Source: JAKFWF01 sp031367505
Lineage (GTDB): Bacteria; Pseudomonadota; Alphaproteobacteria; Rhizobiales; Hyphomicrobiaceae
NCBI GenBank assembly: GCA_031367505.1
Contig: JANLPY010000284.1
Location: forward strand, 1 to 13,616
Reading direction: 5' to 3'
DNA length: 13,616 nt
Positions 7,581 to 13,604 of this stretch are shown here, in pieces (position 1 is the first letter of the stretch; every line of letters starts with the position of its first letter). The position numbers were made by a program, and so were the translations under genes. The notes beneath the pieces are model-generated. The model had not been told where the DNA came from. It saw nothing but the letters and a program-made list of their open reading frames with translations, and ran no database searches.

Positions 7581-9538
7581 GTAAACCATCTCCTCCACCA
7601 GGGAAGTTTCGACCGCGCCTGACGGATCCGCGCACGCGCATCCAACATTTGTACACGCGCCATATCGCGTTCGGCTGCGGCCTCGGAAATCTCCCGATCT
7701 TGCTTGATGCGGTGCAAGAGGTCTTTTCCACGCGCGATCATAGATTGCGTATGGCGCTGCGGTGGCGGAGTGATGATGTCTTCGATCGGCGTACCAAGGG
7801 CATCGATGATGGCGGTGTTGGGATAGATCGCGGCACCGGATTTGAGCATGGGCTCAATGATGTCGCTCGGTGCGTGCGATGTGAGGAAATACATCGCGCC
7901 GACGAAGGCGCGATACGAGAAGGCAAGGATGACGGCGATCGGCACCAGTGTCAGCCACAGCCAGAAATCCGGATTGGGCGGCACGACGATAGCGGGGATG
8001 ACATGCAGCGATGAGTTCGACTGCACAAATTGCAGCTCTTGCGATTTGATCGGCTGGACGTGCCCATCGACGACGGTGGTGAGTGCGGCAAGCTTGGCAC
8101 GCAGAGTTTCGATCTCGGAGGCTGCCGCCTGCGCGACTGTCATTTGCGCATCGATCGGGGCACGCAGCGTTGCCGGGTCGGAAGGGGCGGCCGTCCCGGC
8201 AAGACAAACCACGAGAGTGACAAAGGCAATCGAAAGCAGAATGACACCGGCGAACGATTTCGATGGCAGCGGCTTGTAACTGGCAAGGATGGTGAGGAAA
8301 GGGAACCCAAACAGCACAGCGACAAAAGCTTGCAGCCACGGTGCGGTAATCGACAGGACGCGCGTGAGAACAAGCGGAACGGGAGCGGCTGGAGGCGTTG
8401 CAGGAAGTGTTCCGGCGACGGGGAAAGTGAATTGAGTATTGGCGCGATCCCAATGGGGGAAGCGCTGCATGGAAAGTGCCGGCCCCAGGCTCTCGCCGCG
8501 AGGCAGGGAATTCTTGCCGGCGGTCAGCGCGCCGTCGCGAAAATAGACGACCGGCTCGCCTTTGACTTGTGGCTGCGGCGGACCATCGATAGCTGCGCCG
8601 GTGAGAACCGCGATTTGCGCGGCGTTGGCGGTGCCGCCACTGCAGGCGATCTCATAGACGAAGATGTTGGCGTTGAAGTATTTCGGAAAGGTCATGCCCT
8701 GTAGCAGATCGGTACCTTGCGTGGCATAGTCGAGTCGCTCACTTTCATTGCCGAGAGGGTGGCCGGAGTCACCGCGAAGCACCTGGTGCCAGTAGCTGCC
8801 GGAGCGATCGGCGGACGCCACGCCATTGTTCACGGTGCACAAGAAATTGAGCTGCACAAAGGGCGGTGAGTTGCCGTCATCGCCAACTGAATTCTCGGCG
8901 ACGGTGGGAGCGTTCTTGGTCGGCGGGCTCGCGGAGATATTGGCAGGTCCGCCCTGCGCAGCCAACAATTGATCAAACCATTTCTGCGCGATTGCAGTGC
9001 AGGCTGACGGCATGGACGATCTGAGCGCGGCGCGACAGCTTTCGATATTGCCATCACGGCACCCATTCATCGACAGAACCGCCAGATCAAAGGGAAGCAG
9101 ATTACATTGCTTGGAACTTTGCTCGGCGAGTTTGTGCGGGCTCGGCAGCTGGATGGTGACGGTGCGCGTCGTCTGCCTCTGAGGATCAAAGACGGTGAGT
9201 GTCAGGGCCTCGGCATCCTGTCGCCAGAACTGCTGAAACCGGGTCGTGAGAGCGGTGACGTCAGCGATCGGCGCACCATTGACGGAGACGATGAAGACTT
9301 GCGGTCGCAATCCGGCCCTGCCAGCGGGCGAGCTGCTATCGACCGAAGTGATAAAGGCACCGGCCATATCGGCCGGTAGGTTCAAGTCCCGGAGATGAAA
9401 CTCGTCGAGCATATCGGCTTGAAAGCCTTGCTCGGGAATATCGCCTGGGCGCGCATCCGCAACCGCACAGCCTGCGGTGAACAAAATCAAAAAAGTCAGC
9501 GATAGTGTCCGAAGACAACGCATCGCGGCCCCCACCAT
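7577..9538 (-). CDS. Exported/inner-membrane protein with N-terminal PDZ domain and C-terminal coiled coil
   Basis: A 653-aa envelope protein. Residues 1-30 form a signal peptide (LSLTFLILFTAGC), with a weak lipobox-like TAGC at 21-24. Residues about 45-132 form a PDZ domain (GAFITSVDSSSPAGRAGL, then VNG). The region 133-395 is soluble, presumably periplasmic, with six cysteines (145, 160, 168, 180, 234, 299) that could form disulfides. Three membrane helices lie at about 397-418, 429-449 and 524-548, which would leave the charged C-terminus (to 653, coiled coil from about 595) in the cytoplasm. An alternative start at 9523 has a better GGGGG site. It follows the ATPase gene by 21 bp and overlaps the coiled-coil gene by 4 bp. 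The topology suits a transmembrane component linking a cytoplasmic ATPase to the periplasm. PDZ with this membrane layout is not a known T4SS part to me. Confidence 0.78.
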   Translation of the reverse strand: MVGAAMRCLRTLSLTFLILFTAGCAVADARPGDIPEQGFQADMLDEFHLRDLNLPADMAGAFITSVDSSSPAGRAGLRPQVFIVSVNGAPIADVTALTTRFQQFWRQDAEALTLTVFDPQRQTTRTVTIQLPSPHKLAEQSSKQCNLLPFDLAVLSMNGCRDGNIESCRAALRSSMPSACTAIAQKWFDQLLAAQGGPANISASPPTKNAPTVAENSVGDDGNSPPFVQLNFLCTVNNGVASADRSGSYWHQVLRGDSGHPLGNESERLDYATQGTDLLQGMTFPKYFNANIFVYEIACSGGTANAAQIAVLTGAAIDGPPQPQVKGEPVVYFRDGALTAGKNSLPRGESLGPALSMQRFPHWDRANTQFTFPVAGTLPATPPAAPVPLVLTRVLSITAPWLQAFVAVLFGFPFLTILASYKPLPSKSFAGVILLSIAFVTLVVCLAGTAAPSDPATLRAPIDAQMTVAQAAASEIETLRAKLAALTTVVDGHVQPIKSQELQFVQSNSSLHVIPAIVVPPNPDFWLWLTLVPIAVILAFSYRAFVGAMYFLTSHAPSDIIEPMLKSGAAIYPNTAIIDALGTPIEDIITPPPQRHTQSMIARGKDLLHRIKQDREISEAAAERDMARVQMLDARARIRQARSKLPWWRRWFT

Positions 9539-9559
9539 TGAGTCGCGCTGAGACTATCG

Positions 9560-10828
9560 TTATCCGCTGCCGGTGGGGAGGTTGGCGGCAAGAAGCCTGT
9601 TGATAAGTGGTTCTACTTTTCTGCGCGAGGTGCCGTAGTGGCGGCGCGACTGGTTGCGCATCAGCTCACGATGGCCAAGGCCGGATGGTGCCGGTGGCAT
9701 AGCGATGACCCGCGCATCGTGGCCAGCGATACGAATGGCCGCCTGGCCGCGCGATAGCTGCAACAGCGCGGTTGGATTGAAGGCCTGATGCAGGCGGTTG
9801 AATTCGGGTGCCAGCAGTTCGGCATCGGGACCGCCGGGCCGGAACACCACGAGGGTCTCGGGATTGCCGCGCAAGGCTGCCTGCGTCTTTTCCGAAAGTC
9901 CGGCGAGATATTGGGTCGCCAGCGCCAGCGTTACGCCATAGTGCCGCGCCTGGCTGAGCAGGGTCGGTATGATATCGGTGACGATGTCCTGGGCCTCATC
10001 GATGATGAGATGAAAATCAGGATGGCTTTGGGCGGTGTTTCGCAACCGCGCGAGGCCCGCCGCCTGCACGCGCGCCACCAACAGGGCTCCCATCAAATGG
10101 GCGGCGGTATCTCCGATCGAGGCCTTCGAGAGATTTGCGATGACCACATGCCGCTGCGCCATCTCGTGGCGAAAATCCAGCGTGCTGCGGGCTTGCCCTA
10201 GGACGTTCCGAACAACCGGCGAAAACAGAAAAGTCTCGAGCTTGTTGAGCACCGGATCGATGGCGATCTCGCGCTCAGCGTCGCGCCAGCGTTCGAAGCG
10301 CACGCCGAGAAACTGGCGGGTGAGGGGATTGGAGACGCGACTGACAATGCGTTGCCGGAAGTCGTCATCGTTCAAGAGCCGCGGCAACAGCACCAGCGAT
10401 GCGTTCGGCGTTTCGATCAGCGCGAGCAGCGCATGCCGCAAAATTTGCTCCATGCGCGCGCCCCAACTCTCATGCCAGATCGCCCGCATGGCCGAGACGA
10501 CATTATCGGCGAGCAGTTCGCGATCATCGGGCGCGACATCCTCCAGAACATTCATCGACAGCGGGTGCTCGCGATCGGCAAAGTTGAGGTAGCAGACCTG
10601 GTTGGCTCGGCGCTTTGGAATGAGACCGAGGGCGCGCTCGGCATCGTCTCCCAGCGGATCAATATACAGGACGCCGTCGCCGCGCGCGGCGTCCTGTGCG
10701 AACAAGTTCAAAAGCAGCGAGGTCTTGCCCGAGCCGGTGGCGCCGATGACGGCCATGTGGCGGCGGCGCCGATCCACCGAGAGGTGGATCGGTTCTTCCG
10801 GAAACCCGATGATGGTGTGAGGGTCCAT
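9560..10828 (-). CDS. HerA/TraD-like P-loop ATPase (second DNA pump)
   Basis: A 422-aa ATPase of the HerA/VirB4/VirD4 class, compact and without visible membrane helices. An N-terminal strand leads into Walker A GATGSGKT (residues 29-36), then YIDPLGD (55-61) as in HerA-type and conjugation ATPases. A helical insertion follows, then Walker B FHLIIDEAQD (272-281, D277 and E278), ALATQYLAGL (302-311) with its sensor glutamine, and a C-terminal part with VVFRPGGPDAELL. It ends in a basic tail (NQSRRHYGTSRRK). It differs from the larger ATPase at 4469-6439 in length, flanking domains and lack of the Ser/Thr region, so the two are probably non-redundant paralogues, for example one coupling DNA and one energising export. 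It begins an operon with the PDZ and coiled-coil genes. The stop TAA at 9562-9560 leaves a 21-bp gap to the PDZ gene. Confidence 0.87.
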   Translation of the reverse strand: MDPHTIIGFPEEPIHLSVDRRRRHMAVIGATGSGKTSLLLNLFAQDAARGDGVLYIDPLGDDAERALGLIPKRRANQVCYLNFADREHPLSMNVLEDVAPDDRELLADNVVSAMRAIWHESWGARMEQILRHALLALIETPNASLVLLPRLLNDDDFRQRIVSRVSNPLTRQFLGVRFERWRDAEREIAIDPVLNKLETFLFSPVVRNVLGQARSTLDFRHEMAQRHVVIANLSKASIGDTAAHLMGALLVARVQAAGLARLRNTAQSHPDFHLIIDEAQDIVTDIIPTLLSQARHYGVTLALATQYLAGLSEKTQAALRGNPETLVVFRPGGPDAELLAPEFNRLHQAFNPTALLQLSRGQAAIRIAGHDARVIAMPPAPSGLGHRELMRNQSRRHYGTSRRKVEPLINRLLAANLPTGSG

Positions 10829-10863
10829 AAGCAGTGCCCGACCCCGAAGCCCGTCTCACAAAG

Positions 10864-11088
10864 TCATGGATGAACTCGGAGACGGGCGGTGCAGAGGCAG
10901 GGCTGGTCATGGATGCCGGACCCTTCAATGAGCGCGGCATCCCCAGCGTATTTTATCGCACCATCAAGGCCTCGCATGCACGATAGACCGTCGACCACTA
11001 GGCTGGAAATCTCAGTGCGCGGCGGCGAGCACAACGTCGGCGGCAGCGCAGTCTGGGATGGCGGGTTGATGATCGACTTGTCGCTCAT
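10864..11088 (-). CDS. Possible small hypothetical protein (74 aa)
   Basis: This open frame starts with MSDKSIINPP and ends 35 bp before the ATPase start. It shows no domain, signal peptide or membrane helix; residues 28-60 (ISSLVVDGLSCMRGL, then AIKYAGDAALIEGS) look protein-like and contain two cysteines near the end. There is no strong ribosome binding site before the ATG. A longer rightward frame covers the same bases, but its product looks less natural. It may be the first gene of the ATPase/PDZ operon or a chance frame. Confidence 0.4.
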   Translation of the reverse strand: MSDKSIINPPSQTALPPTLCSPPRTEISSLVVDGLSCMRGLDGAIKYAGDAALIEGSGIHDQPCLCTARLRVHP

Positions 11089-11218
11089 GAAGGGTGTTCA
11101 TATCAACGCGCGCTATAGCACCCTCGTCCCGTTTCGGGGCTTCACGCTGCTTCTGGCGCTTTTCCTCAACGCCCACCCCCCAAGCGACCGCAAGGGAGCG
11201 CCGCCCGCCCCAGAAACA

Positions 11219-11240
11219 AGGAGCGCCTCTTTGCGCTCCT
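11219..11240. repeat. 8-bp perfect hairpin, possible terminator
   Basis: AGGAGCGC (11219-11226) is followed by a six-base loop and GCGCTCCT (11233-11240). On the minus strand the stem is followed by TGTTTCT, a weak U-tract, so it could be a transcript end or a structural repeat. No gene directly upstream on either strand explains it. Confidence 0.5.
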
Positions 11241-11304
11241 CAGGTTTCGTCGGCGGGTTTGTCGGAGGCCCGGAGCGAAGCGGAGCCCGAAGGGGAGCCG
11301 AGGA

Positions 11305-11376
11305 CTTTCGGACGCGGGTGAGCCCGCCTGTTCGTTAGCCCCACTGGACTAACGCGACAGGCCCCGCGTCCGAAAG
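11305..11376. repeat. 72-bp bipartite inverted repeat
   Basis: The outer arms CTTTCGGACGCGGG (11305-11318) and CCCGCGTCCGAAAG (11363-11376) match perfectly over 14 bp. Inner arms GCCTGTTCGTTAG (11326-11338) and CTAACGCGACAGGC (11349-11362) match except near the middle. They leave a 10-base loop (11339-11348) and a 7-base bulge (11319-11325) on one side only. No T-run follows, so it is not a simple terminator. Candidate roles are an oriT hairpin, a replication-initiator or resolution site, or a structured RNA. Confidence 0.75.
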
Positions 11377-11921
11377 CCCGCAGCGCTCGGCCGTCCGGCG
11401 TGCCGGCCGACCTCGTGCCGCAGCCGAGTTCGCCCACAATGCAAATCCAGTGACTTGGCATGCAGAAAATGTTCGCGAACGCCGCCCCTGTCGATGAGGG
11501 CGAACGAGCGCCAGCGCCGCTATTAGAGCCACTTGAGCAAATGTGCGATTAGTGGGTCTTAGCGGTGCGGCGCGAGGTCGGGCGGTTAGCCCGACAAAGG
11601 GGGTGGGCGTATTTGTGTTGCATTTCAAGGAGAAGCGCCCCGGCAGCGGGACCTCGAAACCCTACACTCCGGCCGTAGGGGGTACTGTAGGGCTTTCTAT
11701 AGGACGCGTTCGAAAAGTCTCGCGACTTCGGACGTGTACTAAAGAAAACCTGCGTCGCCTTGGATAATCTGGGTCAAGATTACCGCACATGACTGAACCG
11801 GAGGAAGCCTCGCAATGGGCCGAGATTAGCCGGAAAAGTAGTGTCGAATGAAGGTTTTTGCACGATCGAGTCCTTTCGAAAAAATTGCCTCGCGTCGTAA
11901 AAGTAATCTTGTGCGACACGT

Positions 11922-11942
11922 AAAAAAGGGCTCAACTGAGCC
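11922..11942 (-). terminator. Intrinsic terminator for leftward transcripts
   Basis: Read on the minus strand, GGCTC, loop AGTT and GAGCC are followed by C and six T residues (A-run at 11922-11927 on the plus strand). It lies about 235 bp past the stop of the winged-helix gene, so that gene's message would run through the palindromes and iterons before ending here. Confidence 0.65.
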
Positions 11943-12060
11943 AAATTTTAGCGGTCACCTATTTCATGGCTACACCCCATGCTCAAATCGACGACAACCA
12001 TCGCTCTCCCTCTATTCCGAGTCCGCATTTTCATATCTTTTTTAAAAGGCGTTCCCATAC

Positions 12061-12099
12061 TGGGTATTTTCATCTTGGGTATTGTTCATTCTGAGTATT
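12061..12099. repeat. Three iteron-like direct repeats
   Basis: TGGGTATT at 12061-12068, TGGGTATT at 12076-12083 and TGAGTATT at 12092-12099 recur every 15-16 bp, with the following bases (TTCAT, GTTCAT, CTTAT) also partly kept. They sit at the edge of an AT-rich tract and next to three palindromes and a winged-helix gene. Short direct repeats in such a setting are typical of plasmid initiator binding sites; that role is inference. Confidence 0.6.
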
Positions 12100-12114
12100 C
12101 TTATATAGAGTGAG

Positions 12115-12178
12115 CGGCAAAGCTTGCCGTTGCTGACCGGCAGTCCTTGCCGGTCCAGACCGGCAAATTTTGCCGGTC
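12115..12178. promoter_or_regulatory. Three GGCA-N5-TGCC palindromes with 23-bp spacing
   Basis: Three dyads share the core GGCA-N5-TGCC: CGGCA-AAGCT-TGCCG (12115-12129), GACCGGCA-GTCCT-TGCCGGTC (12135-12155) and GACCGGCA-AATTT-TGCCGGTC (12158-12178). Their centres fall at 12122, 12145 and 12168, exactly 23 bp apart. The arms are constant while the five-base spacers differ, as expected for a dimeric protein binding site. The last dyad overlaps the stop codon of the winged-helix gene, so the sites are downstream of that gene, not at its promoter. They may be initiator or partition-protein sites, or operators for a leftward transcript. Confidence 0.85.
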
Positions 12179-12548
12179 AGGCTCGGCCACCAATGGCGGA
12201 CGGACGCTTCTTGATGGTCAGGTGCAGGCGGTAAAGGTTGGTCTTACCGAGACCCCGCTGCGTCACTTCGAGAAAGCCCGCGTCTTCCAGCTCCTTGAGA
12301 TAGGTGCGGATGCTGCGCTCCCCTGCCCCCAAGTCCTCCGCAAGCTTGCGCTGCCCTGGAAAGCAGGCGTCGTCGCTCCAGGCGTATTTCAACAGCATGG
12401 CATAGGCGAGCTTACCACCGACGCTGATCGCCTTGTTGGTCAGCATAAAATTCGGCACCTGCGTGAACCCGTAGCGGGTGGCGGGATCAGCCGCGACAAT
12501 CTCGATGTTGCGAGCATGCTCCCCGAGGCGTTCGGAGATATGGTCCAT
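12177..12548 (-). CDS. Winged-helix (HTH_36-like) protein, putative replication initiator or regulator
   Basis: This 123-aa DNA-binding protein is almost entirely one winged helix-turn-helix domain. Residues 31-55 (VPNFMLTNKAISVGGKLAYA and on) match the start of the HTH_36-type domain found at the N-terminus of plasmid and phage replication initiators. FPGQRKLAEDLGAGERSIRTY (63-83) is the helix-turn-helix, and LKELEDAGFLEVTQRGLGKTN with LYRL (84-108) gives the recognition and wing region. No ATPase or nuclease domain follows, so it is shorter than a classical initiator and may act as a regulator or initiator fragment. The palindromes and iterons begin right at its 3' end, which makes it the best local candidate to bind them. 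It lies 64 bp downstream of the HTH/coiled-coil gene on the same strand, so co-transcription is possible. No strong ribosome binding site precedes the ATG. Confidence 0.8.
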   Translation of the reverse strand: MDHISERLGEHARNIEIVAADPATRYGFTQVPNFMLTNKAISVGGKLAYAMLLKYAWSDDACFPGQRKLAEDLGAGERSIRTYLKELEDAGFLEVTQRGLGKTNLYRLHLTIKKRPSAIGGRA

Positions 12549-12612
12549 ACAGCTTCATTGTATCCCCTACTGGTGACAATCTGCACATCGCATCTGGGGA
12601 CATCCTCTGTGG

Positions 12613-13287
12613 CTAAGGCTGACCGACAGCGGGGCCATCGGACACTCCTTGGGACTTGGGAGGTTCGGCTCGTCCGGGCTGCAATCCAAGGAAGAGATCC
12701 TGTAGACCTTTGATGAGGAAGTTGGTCTCGCGGGCGCGAGCACTGAGTTCGCCGATCTGCTCGTCCTTGCGACCGATCTGCTCGCGAAGAAATCCGTTCT
12801 CCCGCTCCAGCGCTGCGACGTAGCGGCTTTCGATTTCAGAAGCGTGAGCGTTCCCAGGCGCAGGGAAATTGTCGTGGCCTGTCGCCACAGGTCGTGCCTG
12901 GTCGCCACTTGTCGCACCGTCATCGAGAGAAGTTTTGACGGCGTCTGGCGCTGCTGGAGCCGCGACAATTGTCGCGGCCAGCCGCGGCCGGTCGCGACCG
13001 GTCGCGTCCATCGCCATCTCATTCACTTGGGCGATGTGGCGACTGACGGAGTAAGGCGCGACCAGAAACTTGTCGCCGTAGGTCGTGGCCACCTTGCGAC
13101 AATCGAGATGACCGCTGACGCAGTAACGCTGCAAAGTCCTGATTGTGCGCGGGTGGCCGGCATGGGCATATCGCTCTCCGACCTCCTCGATTGAGAGGGC
13201 GTAGTCGGTGTCGAGGCCTGTCGCGACAGGCCGCGACTCGTCGCGACCAGTCGCGCCTTGTCCACCCTCGATTTCGGTCCCTGTCAT
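12613..13287 (-). CDS. MerR-like HTH plus coiled-coil protein, putative partition or replication factor
   Basis: A 224-aa protein. An N-terminal low-complexity segment is followed by a MerR-like helix-turn-helix (residues 29-90: YALSIEEVGERYAHAGHPRT, then IRTLQRYCVSGHL and APYSVSRHIAQV), an Ala/Pro-rich linker, a coiled coil at about 150-195 (IESRYVAALERENGFLREQ and on) and a Pro/Gly-rich tail. Three related motifs recur: ATGRDESRPVATG (12-24), ATGRDRPRLAAT (95-106) and ATSGDQARPVATGHD (125-139). They are encoded by the 10-bp DNA repeats listed separately. I chose the ATG at 13287; a longer form from 13335 would include the DnaA box and lacks support. The domain order resembles the single-protein partition factor Par of plasmid pSK1 and KfrA-type proteins, although homology is not claimed. 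With the neighbouring winged-helix gene it suggests a plasmid-like maintenance module. Confidence 0.75.
   Translation of the reverse strand: MTGTEIEGGQGATGRDESRPVATGLDTDYALSIEEVGERYAHAGHPRTIRTLQRYCVSGHLDCRKVATTYGDKFLVAPYSVSRHIAQVNEMAMDATGRDRPRLAATIVAAPAAPDAVKTSLDDGATSGDQARPVATGHDNFPAPGNAHASEIESRYVAALERENGFLREQIGRKDEQIGELSARARETNFLIKGLQDLFLGLQPGRAEPPKSQGVSDGPAVGQP
12871..12920. repeat. 10-bp phased repeat cluster C (five units)
   Basis: GTCG begins at 12871, 12881, 12891, 12901 and 12911, exactly every 10 bp; the units are GTCGTGGCCT, GTCGCCACAG, GTCGTGCCTG, GTCGCCACTT and GTCGCACCGT. The cluster lies wholly inside the coding region of the HTH/coiled-coil gene. Confidence 0.85.
12961..13010. 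repeat. 10-bp phased repeat cluster B (five units)
   Basis: The units are CGCGACAATT, GTCGCGGCCA, GCCGCGGCCG, GTCGCGACCG and GTCGCGTCCA in exact 10-bp register. They share the core G(T/C)CGCG with clusters A and C and lie in the same gene. Confidence 0.8.
13210..13269. repeat. 10-bp phased repeat cluster A (five to six units)
   Basis: The units are GTCGAGGCCT, GTCGCGACAG, GCCGCGACTC, GTCGCGACCA, GTCGCGCCTT and a degenerate GTCCACCCTC at 13260, all in exact 10-bp register. The cluster encodes the first protein motif near the N-terminus. Two more units in 10-bp register occur at 13072 and 13082. Confidence 0.85.
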
Positions 13288-13325
13288 GACTGAAGTGTAG
13301 CAACACGTCGAGCGAGCGTCGGGGC

Positions 13326-13334
13326 TTATCCACA
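13326..13334. promoter_or_regulatory. Perfect DnaA box
   Basis: TTATCCACA, the full consensus for the host initiator DnaA, occurs about 40 bp upstream of the HTH/coiled-coil gene start. One perfect box can occur by chance, but its place next to a putative replication module makes a role in origin function or promoter control plausible. Confidence 0.55.
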
Positions 13335-13389
13335 CGCAGCAGTTTCAGGGCGCCCCTACAGTTCGCGACCAAGAGGGAACTCGGCGACA

Positions 13390-13410
13390 CCTGCAAACGC
13401 AGGGTTTTTT
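13390..13410 (+). terminator. Terminator-like hairpin near the element's right end
   Basis: CCTGC (13390-13394) and GCAGG (13399-13403) flank an AAAC loop and are followed by G and six T residues. It is oriented for rightward transcription, yet no rightward gene is seen in front of it, so it may protect the boundary or belong to an unseen short transcript. Confidence 0.55.
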
Positions 13411-13429
13411 GTTACCCCTGTGTTACCCC
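13411..13429. repeat. Two 8-bp direct repeats near the tRNA 3' end
   Basis: GTTACCCC occurs at 13411-13418 and 13422-13429, 11 bp apart. In addition, CCCCTG (13415-13420) and CAGGGG (13438-13443) form an inverted pair. Such short repeats about 50 bp from a tRNA 3' end resemble arm-type sites used by tyrosine integrases, but no integrase is present here. Confidence 0.4.
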
Positions 13430-13476
13430 AACAAAATCAGGGGAAGGATCATTTTCGCCTAAGTCCTTGATGAATC

Positions 13477-13552
<76 letters not shown>

Positions 13553-13580
13553 GGAAGCGGCCGTGGAATTAGACTGGCCG

Positions 13581-13604
13581 GTGCCGAAAAGAAGTGCCGA
13601 AAAG
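13581..13604. repeat. 11-bp tandem-like repeat at the window's right edge
   Basis: GTGCCGAAAAG occurs at 13581-13591 and 13594-13604, 13 bp apart, just upstream of the tRNA. This could be part of the tRNA promoter surroundings or simple duplication; its role is unknown. Confidence 0.5.

Larger units (their letters stand above)
11089..12176. other. Long non-coding region, probable replication/transfer control region
   Basis: About 1.09 kb with no convincing gene. The left part (to about 11640) is GC-rich and full of inverted repeats; besides those listed separately there is the perfect palindrome GTTCGCGAAC at 11471-11480. The middle part has AAGTC/GACTT arms at 11715-11728, TAATCT/AGATTA arms at 11765-11770 and 11777-11782, and GTAGGG at 11675 and 11687. 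From about 11880 to 12110 the sequence becomes clearly richer in A and T than its surroundings, ending in iteron-like repeats and palindromes beside a winged-helix gene. This arrangement is what a plasmid-type origin looks like; no origin function is proven. Confidence 0.55.

Noticed and set aside
7062..7622. 186-aa rightward frame with a hydrophobic look
   Set aside because: It is antisense to the charged coiled-coil gene; Glu/Arg-rich codons read backwards give Leu/Ala/Phe-rich shadows.
8030..8704. 224-aa rightward frame opposite the PDZ protein
   Set aside because: Composition is unnatural and the opposite strand has a signal peptide, PDZ domain and membrane helices.
11335..11628. 97-aa leftward frame in the long non-coding region
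   Set aside because: It overlaps the inverted repeat, is Arg/Ala/Pro-rich and has no ribosome binding site.
12115..12178. parS sites for a ParB protein
   Set aside because: The GGCA-N5-TGCC dyads do not match the chromosomal parS consensus or the RepABC-type palindrome, and no parA/parB gene is in the window.
12147..12713. 188-aa rightward frame across the winged-helix gene
   Set aside because: It spans the palindromes, is antisense to a convincing HTH protein and shows no domain.
12871..13269. CRISPR array
   Set aside because: Units are 10 bp with no 28-37-bp repeats or unique spacers, and no cas genes are present.
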